This document shows, one piece after another, positions 44,356 through 58,022 of a stretch of 64,000 nt of DNA. The notes below the pieces were generated by a model, which worked only from the letters and a program-made list of their open reading frames with translations, ran no database searches and was not told the origin of the DNA. The position numbers and the translations under genes were made by a program. This stretch comes from Thelephora terrestris (taxonomy: Eukaryota; Basidiomycota; Agaricomycetes; Thelephorales; Thelephoraceae), in contig WIUZ02000009.1 of the NCBI GenBank assembly GCA_015956445.1, positions 248,001 to 312,000 of the forward strand, written 5' to 3'. How positions within the stretch are numbered: the stretch's first letter is position 1; every line of letters starts with the position of its first letter.

Positions 44356-45805
44356 ATGGGCCAATATCTCTCTGCTCTCGACGTCTTCGGGCGATTCCTG
44401 TACGAGACCACCTTGGGCTCTTACATCTTCGTTCCAAACCCAACATTCACGGCAAATGACGTCCCCGATTTAACCGGGAAGGTCGTCATCGTTACCGGAG
44501 GAAACACTGGCATTGGTAAGGAAACTTGCAAGGTACATATTCGACTTTCTATAAGTATAGCTTGATTCCGCTGGGCTCATCGCCGTGTGCCCGTCAGGTA
44601 CTTCTGCAGAAGAACGCGAAAGTGTATCTCGCTGCGAGAAATGAGGGGCGGGCCAATGCTGCCATCGCAGAGTTGTTGGCGCAGACCGGGAAGGAGGCCA
44701 TCTGGCTCGAGTTGGACCTTTCTTTTTTCCAGAGCATCGAAAGCGCAGCCGCAGAGTTTCACAGGTACGTCACACCCTCGCGTGATGCTTCGTCTGCTCC
44801 TGACCGGTATCTTGTTTAAAGTAAGGAAACGGAGCTGCACATCCTGTTCAACAATGCGTAGGGTCTATTTTGCTCGTGTCATTGAACTCCGAGACTCACC
44901 CATCCGCTACTAGAGGCTTGCTATCTCCCCCAGAATCACTCACCGCAGAGGGGTACGATATGACTTTCGGCACAAACGTCGTCGGTCAGTTTATCCACGT
45001 CCTATCTAAGGTGGAAACAGGGTTCCTGAGGCTCCAATTCGCAGGACCCTACTATTTCACGGAGCTGCTCCTACCCGCGTTATACAAAACTTCCACCTCA
45101 GAGAACAAGCCGCGGGTCGTGAACCTCACCTCGCAAATGGGACTCATAGGCGCATCGGCCTTTGGTTCCGGGCTCGACTTCTCGACCTTCAAAGACTCGC
45201 CAAAAAGGAGGAAGATGTCGGGCACGGCGTTGTATAGTCAAAGCAAACTGGTTGGTTGACAGAGAGGATTTCACATTTCCGATGAGACTTGATTGATTGC
45301 GACGGGTACCTAGGGGAACGTCGTTTACGCGCAGGAGTTCGCCCGACGGTATGGCGATAAGGTCATCTCCATCTCCGTTCACCCAGGTCTCTAGTGTCCA
45401 CTTAGACCCGTGTCATCCCACACGCTGATTGAATCCTCACGTCCAAATAGGTCCCATCCTCAGTGAGCTTCCGAGGAACGATTTTGATCCGAACAGTGAG
45501 CTCCAAACTTCTTATCGTAATCATTCACGACGCTTTCAACCCATCGTACAGACCCCGTCTTTCGGTTCTTTTTCAAACTGGTCACTTACCCAACTCCCAT
45601 GGGTGCCATCACCCCGCTCTACGCCGGAACGTCCCCCGAGGCTGAAAACCTCAACGGCGAATACCTGACGCAGTGGCATCGGGTGGGTACCCCGCGTAGC
45701 AAAGACCCAGTGCTGGGCAAGGAGCTTTGGACGTGGCTTGAAGAGCAGGTAGCAGGAAGAGAGTACCTCAACAAAATACGGGCCCAGATAGCCTCGTTGA
45801 AGTAG
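44356..45805 (+). CDS. Short-chain dehydrogenase/reductase (retinol-dehydrogenase-like)
   Basis: The start is ATG at 44356 ([20 protein letters not shown]). The NAD(P)-binding Rossmann motif is [15 protein letters not shown] (TGxxxGIG) near residue 45. The strand [11 protein letters not shown] points to NADP use. LFNNA-G is split by an intron. Catalytic YxxxK is in ALYSQSKL. Then come SVHPG, a substrate loop, and [19 protein letters not shown], with [13 protein letters not shown] near the end and TAG at 45803-45805. At least six short introns. These soluble or membrane-associated SDRs reduce or oxidise small lipophilic carbonyls. The closest relative in the window is the gene at 48040. Substrate unknown. 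Confidence 0.85.
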
Positions 45806-46030
45806 GCGCTTTGGGCACAGCCGATGCCAAAACGTACAAGTGAGTGGAGCTCTCGAGAGAATGTACCAATTTGATCCGGAGGGATCTACGTCGATATCGC
45901 GATCTCGTTTTCATTCAACGATACAAAAAGTTTTACACATGTGAACGTAGTGAAGATGATACATATATCTGATAAAACAGGTGGCCGGCGTCTGATGTTT
46001 TGAGGGTTGTGCAGGCTCAACGCCCAGCGC

Positions 46031-46694
46031 TCAGGCGTTACTGACGAGCTTCTGCATAACTTGGGAGGCCCGACATGGAACTCGTCGCGGACAAAGACAT
46101 TTGACTTGAATTGCTGAGATGAGCTCGTAGCGGCGGTAGCATCTATAGGGTTCATGGTTATCAGAACCTCGTGCGATTCCGCGATAAGGAGGACGCACTA
46201 TTAAATAATCCCCATCCCCCGTAGTATGAGCTATCACCTTGCCCTCCTCAGCGGCTCCAATCTCATTATCAAAAATAGGTTTTGTCCGGCTACTCTCACT
46301 CAACGGCGCGCGCTCCTCCGCGGCGGTGGTGCGAGTCTTGATTCTTCGGTTGTTTCGCCAATCTGCCCACCTTTTCCGCCACTTGAGCCGCTTATCAGAT
46401 ATGTAGATTCCTCCCACTAACACTGGCGTGGCAGATCAGCGGAACGACAAGGCATGAACGCGCACCGCTCGGCGACTTACCTCCCAACACGACGAGAAAA
46501 GCCGCGGCGTAGATTCCCATAGCTATCAGGCAACTTCGAGTCCACCTGTGAGAGTACCGCGGGTCCTTGTTAGCCCTACGCGGCAGAAAGATCAAGCGGC
46601 GATTCCCTCACCAATGTGGTTTACAGTTCTGGGCCTCGACATTTGGGGCAGCGAGCAACGCCGTGAGCGCGAAAGCGAGGGATCTGAGATACAT
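46031..46694 (-). CDS. Small single-span membrane protein with signal peptide
   Basis: The start is ATG at 46692-46694. MYLRSLAFALTALLAAPNVE is a good signal peptide with a cleavage site near VEA-Q. Exon 1 ends at a GTGAGG donor after QNCKPH. Exon 2 encodes a transmembrane helix (CLIAMGIYAAAFLVVLGG). An intron (GTAAGT) follows, and exon 3 continues VLVGGIYISDKRLKWRKR with a basic stop-transfer. The tail of about 100 residues includes RTTAAEERAPLSES, and the stop is at 46031. An in-frame ATG at 46721 is an alternative start. Family not recognised; the layout is like the protein at 42483. Confidence 0.55.
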
Positions 46695-47416
46695 CGTACC
46701 CGCAAGTGGCCTGCGAGTCATGGTTGGGAGAGCGGAGTGATGGTACGTAGGTTCGTCGCTGGGAGGATGGTGTTGGTTTTTATGGGGCAAACGGAAAAAA
46801 AGGACGGCTGGGCCCCTGATAGACTATAAGTACACGGTCAAGGATCTTGGAGGACCAGTGGCGCGGACAGATTTAGATTCTTGCTTAACAACTTGCTAGG
46901 TCATGACAAGGTCATGATGACAGTGATCGATCGTGATTGGTGGCGTGCTACTCACGACTTGCAGTGGGGACCGGGCCCGGAACAACCCTCTAGACTCTAG
47001 TCAAGTCCCCATAGGACTTGGAAACCCGTAAAAGAAACATGCATACTCAAGTACTAAAATACAGTTACCTTGCTTGTAAGGTTTCCCTGACCCACCTAAA
47101 TTTCAAGTGCTGTGCCAGGGCTGAGTAGGTTTTTTCAGTTGAAATCACTGAATTTAACGCGCGGTATTTTGAGTGCAAAGGTATCGGGAGGGCTCGATGA
47201 CTCGAGTTCCAGAGAAGATCCTGTGTTTAGTCGTTTGTTGATTAGAGAGGATGTCGACCACACACTCGGAGAACCGGGACATGGCCTCGGCCCTCGAGTG
47301 CAAAATTAAGATTCCTGCTGGGTCCACTTGCGAGATGCGCCGGGATCCACCCATCATATGTCAACCTGGTGACTCATAGGCTATGGGCCCAATTCCCAAC
47401 GTGCTGAAGGTCAAAA
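46695..47416. other. Intergenic, no supported gene
   Basis: Nothing recognised. It lies between a small membrane protein gene and a tRNA gene. Confidence 0.4.
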
Positions 47417-47498
47417 TGTTTCGGCCCGGGGTCGAACCGGGGACCTTTCGCGATGGCTCAATGTGAGGCGAAAATCATAACCACTAGACCACCGAAAC
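47417..47498 (-). tRNA. tRNA-Val(CAC) with a 9-base intron
   Basis: Read on the minus strand, a 7-bp acceptor stem GTTTCGG pairs with CCGAAAC. A D-arm GTCTAGTGGTTATGAT follows. The anticodon stem TTCGC/GCGAA encloses C-T-CAC-A, and TTGAGCCAT lies between positions 37 and 38 as a short intron. The T-arm is CCCGGTTCGACCCCGGG and the discriminator is A. Total 82 bases, 73 without the intron. A T run follows (TTTTGACC on the minus strand), suitable for Pol III termination. The TTCG/GGTTCGA B-box is intact. The anticodon assignment depends on the intron placement. Confidence 0.8.
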
Positions 47499-48039
47499 TA
47501 TACTCAGTTCGCCCAAATGACCAAAATTTCAATATGAGAGGCGGCAGTTGACATCGTTTTTCATCAAAAGGTATTTAGATACCCCGCTCATCGTGGGAGC
47601 TGCCATCACATCACCGTAGCTCGGTGGCGGGAAGAGGTGCGTGTTCACGCTTCCGCCAGAACTCAGCATCCGGGGCCAAGTGCTTTGAAGCAGCAAGCAG
47701 CCAAAGAACTCGAGGACGGCATCGGCTCACCAGGAGTGGCGAATCATTCCTTATAGTCTGAGATTCCCAGCCGCATTCTCCTCGTCGAGGTAATCTGCGC
47801 AAGATCCACGAAGATCACAGAAGGAACGTACTCGTGCTGGCGGCCAAAGCAAATACTAGTTGGCATACCGGTCTTTCGATTCGCGGCTGAAGCGCTGGCA
47901 ACATGACGAGAGCTAAAGCAGGAGATCGATCAGATCATGCGTTTGTGTTGCGGTCACCCATAGTCACCGTTGGGGACACACTGCCGCCTTCTGCTCCCCT
48001 CTGTAACCCCCATCTCCTTTTCACACTTTGACCTCCAAC
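47499..48039. other. Intergenic between tRNA and second short-chain dehydrogenase
   Basis: No gene recognised. The part before 48040 has a CT-rich tract typical of fungal transcription starts. Confidence 0.4.
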
Positions 48040-49483
48040 ATGCCCGACTCCGGCGCTCTCAGCGTCATCTGGAAGATGATCCTCTCTGTTTTTGAGGCTT
48101 ACTTCGCTCCAAAGTCAAAGTTTTCCGTTGAGGACATTCCGGACCTGACCGGAAGAGTCGTCATCGTCACCGGAGGAAACACCGGTATCGGAAAAGAGAC
48201 CGTCAAGGTATTTTACGCGCGAACTTGTTCTTTGTCGGAGACATTACTCAACGCGTCCCCGTGTGTTCGAATGCGCATAGGCATTGTTATCCAAGAATGC
48301 CAAAGTGTACATTGCCACCAGAAACGAAGACAGGGCTAAGGCAGCCATCGAAGACCTCAAGCGGACGACCGGGAAGGAAGCAGTTTTTCTGAAGCTGGAC
48401 CTTTCTTCATTGAAGAGCGTCAAGGCTGCGGCTGAGGAATTCCTTGAGTGCGCTATCACAACGACCATGAGCCAGGAGATATCTGATTCTTGCTCTCATC
48501 AGGAAAGAATCTGCGCTTCATATCCTTTTCAACAACGCGTGCGTCCCGCTCCCTCGCTTTCGGGGCTGAAACGAATTTATACCAGAACAGTGCCGTTATG
48601 TGTCCACCGATCGACCAACTTACTGTCGATGGGTATGATATGACTTGGGGAACCAACGCCCTCGGTATGGAATTTTCCTTCCGTCAGCGAAACAACGCGC
48701 CGTGCTGAACATCTACACACCAGGCCCGTTCTACTTCACAAAGCTGCTTCTTCCTGCGCTATTAAAGACGTCCTCTCTCGGTGATAAGTCTCGAGTGGTC
48801 AACGTCAGCTCCGCTGGGAGCCTACATGGCGCATCAATTTCTGGTTCCGGCCTTGATTTTGCAACTTTTAAGGATTCTCCGGTCAGGCGCAAGTACCCCC
48901 CGAGAGCACTGTATGATCAAAGTAAACTGGTACGTTCCGCAATCACGAGGAGTGGATCTGCCCACGAAACCAACGCATCTCGATCCATTAGGGAAATGTT
49001 GTATTCACCCAGGAATTGGCCCGGCGCCACGGCGATAAGATCGTGACTAACGTTGTTCATCCCGGTCAGTTCACGATGGAAAACTCTTGGGCTGCGGCGA
49101 ATTTATCATTTCGCTTTGAACAGGCTTTATCAAAAGCGAACTTGGTCGCAACTTCGCCGATCTCGAGAGTGAGCCTTCCGGCTACTTCTTGCACTTGCGA
49201 CATTGACCCGTTCCCTAGGTTCGTTCATCCAATTTGTGATGGACGTGGTGCTCTTCCCAGCCTCGCAAGGTGCACTCACCCAGCTCTGGGCCGGTACGTC
49301 ACCTGAAGCTGCCGATCTCAGTGGCGAGGTAAGTACATCGGCTCCGACTCTCGCCAACGAAATTAACGCTGTATGGTGCAGTATCTCATTCCGTGGGCCC
49401 GGGTCGGAAACCCTCGCAGCAACGATCCAGAGCTCGGTAAAGAGCTTTGGACTTGGTTCGAGGAACAGGTTGTGAACGTCTGA
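48040..49483 (+). CDS. Short-chain dehydrogenase/reductase, paralogue of the gene at 44356
   Basis: The start is ATG at 48040 ([20 protein letters not shown]). Motifs are [61 protein letters not shown], catalytic ALYDQSKL (YxxxK), [23 protein letters not shown] and, after an intron, [19 protein letters not shown]. It ends [13 protein letters not shown] with TGA at 49481-49483. Exon layout follows the gene at 44356, so the two arose by local duplication. The C-terminal WARVG and LWTWFEEQV pattern is typical of fungal retinol-dehydrogenase-like SDRs. Substrate unknown; it is next to a halogenase gene. Confidence 0.86.
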
Positions 49484-50008
49484 TCTGCTTTGCTTCTGTT
49501 GGCTTTGTACGCTCGAATCTTAATGTTCCAGTGAAACCGCTTGCCTCCACGTATGCGCTTCCCCTCGCTGAGACCAACTCGTTATCCTCGCGCGAATCGG
49601 ATCTTGGGGGGGGGGGGGGTTCCCTTCCAAGCGCTCCGTTCACTGTGCGATAGGTTGAGATTGTACCTGCTGTTCCCGGGATGACCACCACAACTGAATC
49701 GATTGGATGTCTCTGATTGGCTGGGCGGTCATCGAGTCGATTGGCGCGAAAATCATCGGTCTCGGGTTAACCGCACCTTTGCCGCCACGGATTTCACTTT
49801 TGGTGGTTCTACAGTCAATTTGAGCTCCCCGCGCCTAATCTTAGACGAACCCTACATCTCTCGTATCTTCCGAGTCGGTTGAATCCGAACATCCCGCCCT
49901 CTCTATGTCCTACCCGCGGCTTCTTATTTCTGCCCTGATAAATGAAAATACAGATATAAATGCAAACGTCCCTGTACGGGGACCCGCTGCTGTGTCTCCC
50001 ACTCGTCC
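49484..50008. other. Intergenic between dehydrogenase and halogenase genes
   Basis: It has a G homopolymer of about a dozen bases near 49607-49619. Otherwise nothing coding. Confidence 0.45.
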
Positions 50009-52226
<2,218 letters not shown>

Positions 52227-52710
52227 GCTCGCCAGACAATCCGCATATAACGTTGACTTGTCGAAACTTGGAATACATGAGTTCCTAGTGGATGGGGCCA
52301 AATCCTTGGTTGCCGTGCTCGAGGGATGGGAGTCGGAACAGGCAGCCCGTAGCGGAAGCAATGGCCTCAACAAAGCCGAAGCCGCAGAACGGAGGACACA
52401 AAGGAACAGACAAGTATCTGTGCAGGACCGTTGCGTCGCTTGACTGATCCTTTGTTCACTGATGACAGCAAGAGCGTCTTCTACGTCTTCTCTTTTGTAG
52501 GAAAACCCTCGAGCGCTCACTGTTGCTCGTCAACCTTGCTCGGGCCAGACCACGCGATTCAGCGGAAATGAAAGGGGAGAGAAGCGGGTGTATCCGATCG
52601 GGTCGACCCTTGCGGTTACCTCGAGGCCTATAAAACTTCCTGGTGAACTTACATGGGGGACTGGTTTTGTGACCCCCCTCTTTCCCTCGTTTCTCGTGTT
52701 TGAACACTAG
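52227..52710. other. Intergenic, no supported gene
   Basis: A reading frame over 52177-52443 continues past the halogenase stop in another frame. It could be an alternative last exon, but nothing else supports it. Confidence 0.35.
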
Positions 52711-53757
52711 ATGGTCTTGTCGGCGATGCCAGTTTCATGGTCGACTACGTTGCTGAGGATGGATGCGTTCGCCGTCGAGTTCCTGCCTTCTTTGGAACTT
52801 CCGCTCGAGGTCTTTCGGAAGTGTTCGCCGCTTATTACGATTGTCGGGTTGGGTGTGGTCGTTTGGTGGAGGAATCGCCGTGACGGAGCGGGGATGAGGC
52901 GTTGTTTGGAGGTCACCGTCGAAATGGTATGTTTCCGTGGTCCATCCTGTCTTGGAGCTCGCCCACTGACGCACACATAGCCGACCCTGCGCTCGCTGTC
53001 CTGTGTTCTCGGGTACTTGACAGCGACCCTGCTCGTCTGGGATGTCTGGATCCTAGCGTTGTTACTTCCGGTTGCGCTGCTCGGCTCATGTACCTTCCGT
53101 CTGTCAGCGCCGAGATCGATGGATGCCGAGGGTGGATCGAGGATCCCGGGGACCCCGCTTAACGTGACTGGTGGTGGGCTTTTATTCCGATTCCTCTTAT
53201 CCCTGAAGCTGTAACTCATCTCCGGATCAGAGTCACCCTATAACGCTACGCCTCTGAGCAGCCGCCGCTCGAAGTTGTTCCATATTCACGATGAGGGCGA
53301 GAGTGAGTGTATACGGTCGGTAGTTTGCGAAACCTCTGACGAGGTTGTGATAATAGCCATTCGACCACCCGTACGCCAAGGGACTCCGAGTTCATCGTTA
53401 CTGACCCCTCCTGCGACTCTTCCACGACGAAGACACGTCTCTTATGCTCCCCAAACCCAAACTCCCCCGGTCCTTCTCACAGAGAGGCCATCTTTCCGGA
53501 CTAGAGTTTCATCCACGCCATCCGACGAGATCCGCCGGACACGAAAGGGTTCGAACAACCGAAGGCATGCCTCTGAAAGTTGCGAGGATAATTTGGTTCC
53601 GAAGAAGGAGGTCTGGGATACCTCCTTTGAACTACTGCTTTATAACCTCTCCAAGTCGAGATCTAGAAATTCTTCCCTCGTCGAGTCGCACCCTAGATTT
53701 GATGTTTCCTCGTCGATGCCTCCCTTGGCTCCTTCACCTCTCATAAATTCTTCATGA
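52711..53757 (+). CDS. Predicted membrane protein with Ser/Arg-rich tail
   Basis: The start is ATG at 52711 (MVLSAMPVSWSTTLLRMDAF). Exon 1 holds a first hydrophobic helix (CSPLITIVGLGVVVWW) and ends VTVEM at a GTATGT donor, with the acceptor CACATAG near 52980. Exon 2 carries a second helix (LGYLTATLLVWDVWILALLL). A third exon from about 53231 (ESPYNATPLSSRRSK) encodes a tail of about 175 residues rich in S, R and P and ends at 53757. The join between exons 2 and 3 (donor near 53171) is my inference; exon 2 could instead end at the stop at 53214. A minus-strand frame covers the same stretch and is probably a shadow. Family not recognised. Confidence 0.45.
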
Positions 53758-54021
53758 TACTCATGCTCAAGGATAGAACCGTTTATGCCACGATTTAAGT
53801 ATACGCGTTTACGTACAATATTTTTCCTGTATTTTTTACCTTTTTTCCACCCCGAACCGGCGCGTGTGCCAAGCGAGGAAGGTCGGAGCAAACAAACGAA
53901 AACAACAACGACGCGACGGGTCGAATGTTCAATCAAAAGCCACAAAGCTGGACCATCCATCGACGACCTCTGCATCTTGTTCTTTGTTTCCCTCTTTTCT
54001 CACTCTGGACGACGACCAGTT

Positions 54022-57000
54022 ATGGTCGACAGTGGGAAGCGCAGTACGCGCTCTCAGATAACTATTCCAGTTGATTACAAAGTACTCTTGGACCAATCGC
54101 CTCTCAAGCAAGCACGATCTGCCATGCGGAACGCGGACGTCATAGTGGCGACGGACTCATCGGACGCGGACTCTTCTGCTGGGGTCGGAAGTGGAAAGAA
54201 ACGGTCGGCGTCGCCCCCCACGGTTGACAAGGAGGAGACTATCGAGAGGGAGTTAAAGAGGTACAAGATATCTCCAGACGAGAACGAGGTGCACGAATCA
54301 TCGACTTCCGGTTGGAGGCCTCGACCCTTTCCTTCTTCGAGTACCCCTTTGACGCTCCCCCCGCCCTCCACTTCTGGTTCGACCACCCCGACGAGGAGCT
54401 TCGATTCGTCGCCGCGGGCCAGATCGGTACCGCCCTCGATACCCACCACGCCCGGTCTAGTTCCGTATCTGGATTTGTCAAAGTACCGGTCGCCGGCGAA
54501 GAGCGCACATCGGGTGCGGGTGATGTCTGTGCCACCTTCGTCTCCGCCGATACGAGACGCTGAAGAGGGAGGGGAATGGATTGGGAAGGGGAAGGCTGTG
54601 GACAGGGATTTGGATAAGACGCCTGTTCCTAGGATGGTGGTTGAGAAGGTGGAGAGGGCTCGAATGGTTCAGGATCATCCTCTGCCCGCTTTGGTGGTAG
54701 CTTCGGGTTTGGGCTCACAGAACGACGATCCATTCAGTCATGAACTCTATGCGCTACAGAAGACGCCGGTACAGAAGACCCTGTCGGTTCGGGGATCTAT
54801 GTCGCCTCTGACGCCTCTGAGCTCCTTTGACCCAGATAGTGAGCTTTTACCATCGACTTCACTTCTTCCGGATACCCAAGCCCCCGCGGATCCCATGAGC
54901 ATCGACACTCCTACTCCCTCACCACCTCCACCACCCCGATCAGAGGTTCTACTGGAGCCGAAACGAGAACCAAGACCGATTATGACCCAACAATCCTCAC
55001 ATCTCATCCCGCCACAGCCAAAACCGCTATCCTTCCGGCTACCCTCAAGGTCCCCTACACCCCCTTCCCAACGAGCTTCCCGGTTCAGGTCCGTTTCCGT
55101 GGAACCACCTATATCTGTACTCCCATACCCACTAATTCCGTCGACTTCTGACGCCTCGAAAGACCCCGCGCCGAAGCCAGAACTGGTCCTTCCGGTTGCC
55201 CCGACAATATCGGAACCACAACTGCCAGAGGAGCAAGATTCGTCCGAGTTGCCCCCATCCACTGAGCCGCCAGATCCAGGGGCTGTAAATCCAACTCCGG
55301 TACCGCCTCCTGCATCCGACGCGGCGACCATACCTGATGAGAAGGGGAAGGGTAAAATCAAAGAACCAGCTCCAGGGCCTTCTAAGCTTCCTACCGTAAA
55401 GTCGACCAAAACCTCGAGGTTACGCTCTAATACGACGGGTGCTGGTCCCAGTGGTGTGACGCGGACGAGGGCTACGAAGGGTAATACGCGACCTACGCCT
55501 ATATCGAGGGAGGGAAGGGTCACCAGATCGTCGACTGCGAAGACCAGACAGGCGGATGCGCTGAAAGAGAAGGGGGTAGGACTAACAAATGTAGCGCCCA
55601 AACCGAAGGAGAGCACCAAGGAGACAGAGAAGGATGGCAAGGATGACAGGACCCCAGGTATAAATATCATTCACTTGTCTTTGGTTTTTGGATGCCAACG
55701 TGTATCTCGGTTTCAGTCGTTTCGTCGACGCCGGTTACGCCCAAGCCGCGGAAGTCGATGGGTTTTGCGTTACCCACCGCCAGTTCGCAGGCGAAATCGA
55801 GACCTTCCTCTCCAACGAAGCCCAAATCAACCGCGGCTGCGTTCCAGACCCCTGGAAGGTCCCGTGAACCTGGCACTTCGTCCTCCATGATCCCTTTGTC
55901 GACCTCGAAAAACAGGATGAGGAGTAAATCCGTGGATGCGACCTCTCGTACCCCCGCCCCAGAACGTTCGATGTCGACCCAATCCAGCGAACTTTCTCAA
56001 ACAATAGCTCGAACCGCGTCGGGTAGTTCCGACGCCTCTGCCGTTTCGGCCACTTCTCTGCTCTCTTCGGTATCTAATCAGAAGACGCCCATGCCCGGCC
56101 GTCCCCCACCTTCTACCGGATACCAACGACCGGCGAGCTTGATCACCCTATCGAACGCTTTGGATCGGCTGAACGCACCTATCCCGTCCCGGCCGAATAC
56201 GAGCTTGGGTTTCAATGCTACCTCCGCGTCCAGCACCACGACGACGGTCATAGATAATGCTAACAGCGATGGGAGCGTTAAGGGCAAGGAGAAAGTGAAG
56301 AATGTTCCGAGTACTGTAGGTCGTGTTGGGACGGGCAGCACTTTGAAGAAGGTGGGATCCGTGACCCTCACTTCGGGCCCTTCGACCACGAGGCCTTCAT
56401 CCGCGAACGGTAAACGGCCGGAAGCGAAGACGGTGCTTGCCACGAAGTCTGTATCTAATGGAGCGGTACCGAAGCCCGGGGCAACCGGGCTTGCGGCACG
56501 ACTAAACAAGGTCGGAACGTTCATTGTAAATCCGAATGTTGCAAAGAGAGTGTTTGGAAGCGGGGTTGGACCCCCGAAGCCTTCGGGGGTTATGGGAAAT
56601 AGGGTGTTTGGGAAGGTGAGCCAGAAGAGTTCGTTGCCTGTCGTTGAAGGGAGTCCAGTCAAGGGAGCCGGGACTCCAATGGACGTGGATGAGGCCGCGG
56701 AGCCGGACGACGAGGTGGAAGTGACAGGGGGGACTATGCCTCCCCCGCCGATACCGTTCAATGTGTACCGCGATCCTCAACCGGAAGCTTCGACATCCAA
56801 ATCCCCGGCCGTTGCTGGAGCCTCTTCTTCGCCGTCGACGGGTGATCTCGGCGACATATTCTTTGATCCTATGGACGTCGAGTTTGATGCGAAGGTTCAC
56901 GACGAGGCTTGGAGGAGGCACGCGTCGAGACGAGCCTCGTATGTCATGCATAACCTGTCACAGTCCTTGTCCGCTCTTCCGGACTCTCCGCCAAAGCGGA

Positions 57001-57889
57001 AAGAGAAGGCGCCCATGGGACCTCCACCTGTTCCCGGGACACGAAAGGGGCTGAGGTCTGCGAGTGCAGTGGCTTCTACTTCATCGAAGGACTCACAGTC
57101 GCAGGCAAAGACGACGCCTGGTGCATCGGAGAAGAGCAAGGAAGAGACGAACGGTTCCGGTGGATCCGGGAAGAAGAAAGCGCCGGTGCTCAAAATTCTC
57201 AAAAGCTGTATTGTCTTTGTGGACGTGAAGACGGACGAAGGTGATGAGGCGGGAGGTTTGTTTGTGGAGATGTTGAAGGGACTTGGTGCTAGAGTGGGTT
57301 TTGACGTGACATCTCGTGTCGCTTGCACTAATTGATATTGCAGACGCTGAGTAGTGTGGGTCAAACTTGTACACACATCGTATTCAAGAATGGCCACACA
57401 AATACTGTGAAGCGGTATAGGTAGATTGCTCCAACCGTGGTGTCTTGTTCATCGGGTGACTAACGTACGTATGGCCTCAGGGAGCTGGAACACAAACCCG
57501 AGGTAGTTGGAGTGGCGTGGGTCGTTGAGTGCGCGGAGCGACGAACCAAGGTGGACGAAGAAAAGTTCAGAGTCGACCTGAGTTTGGTCCATATACCCAA
57601 CTTTGCATCCCGACGGAGACGATCTATGCTGCCACAACCTCCTAAAATACAGCCTGGGGATGTCGCTGACCTTGGGGAGTCGCTAGGGCAAGCTTCGAAC
57701 AGCTTTGAGAGCGCAATCGAAAGCGAGCCGTCCACAGAAGGTAAGGGGACGATCTGTAAGGAGCGCCTCAGCGTTTCTGATCAAACGACTTTCTCTTTAT
57801 CAGTTGATCTAAGCGACCTACCTCCACTAGAGAGGGCTCGCCGACGGAGTATGCTCGCAAAACCGCACGGGTTCGGCAGTCGAGCGTGA
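54022..57889 (+). CDS. BRCT-domain protein (microcephalin-like), chromatin or DNA-damage related
   Basis: The start is ATG at 54022 (MVDSGKRSTRSQITIPVDYK), chosen because the upstream in-frame extension is low-complexity. A very long Ser/Pro/Thr-rich disordered region (about 1,000 residues) runs through one intron near 55655-55720. The BRCT domain is at the C-terminus: LKILKSCIVFVDVKTDEG, GGLFVEMLKGLGARV, then after an intron TLSSVGQTCTHIVFKNGH, and after another ELEHKPEVVGVAWVVECAER with DEEKFRVDL. The conserved WVVECAE Trp is present. This pattern is like the N-terminal BRCT of microcephalin and of fungal BRCT proteins. The tail RRRSMLAKPHGFGSRA ends at 57889. Nuclear action is inferred from the family. 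Confidence 0.82.
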
Positions 57890-58022
57890 TTTTAACTTAC
57901 GAATATCATATTTTCACGTCATTTCATTTTCTTTTCTCACTTGCATTCGACCATTGCGCGTACTATACAACGGAATTCTGCATTTGGACAAATGATCATA
58001 CTAGCCTCACCTTTTTTTCGCA

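Noticed and set aside
52707-53219. Minus-strand open frame of 170 codons
   Set aside because: The plus strand has two hydrophobic helices and a good GTATGT..ATAG intron, while the minus product is low-complexity and antisense.
54747-55670. Minus-strand open frame of 307 codons
   Set aside because: It lies fully antisense to the Ser/Pro-rich part of the BRCT gene. Its Gly/Ser/Val composition is the mirror of that bias, and it has no domain or intron signals.
56078-56761. Minus-strand open frame of 227 codons
   Set aside because: Antisense shadow of the same disordered region of the BRCT gene, with low-complexity composition.
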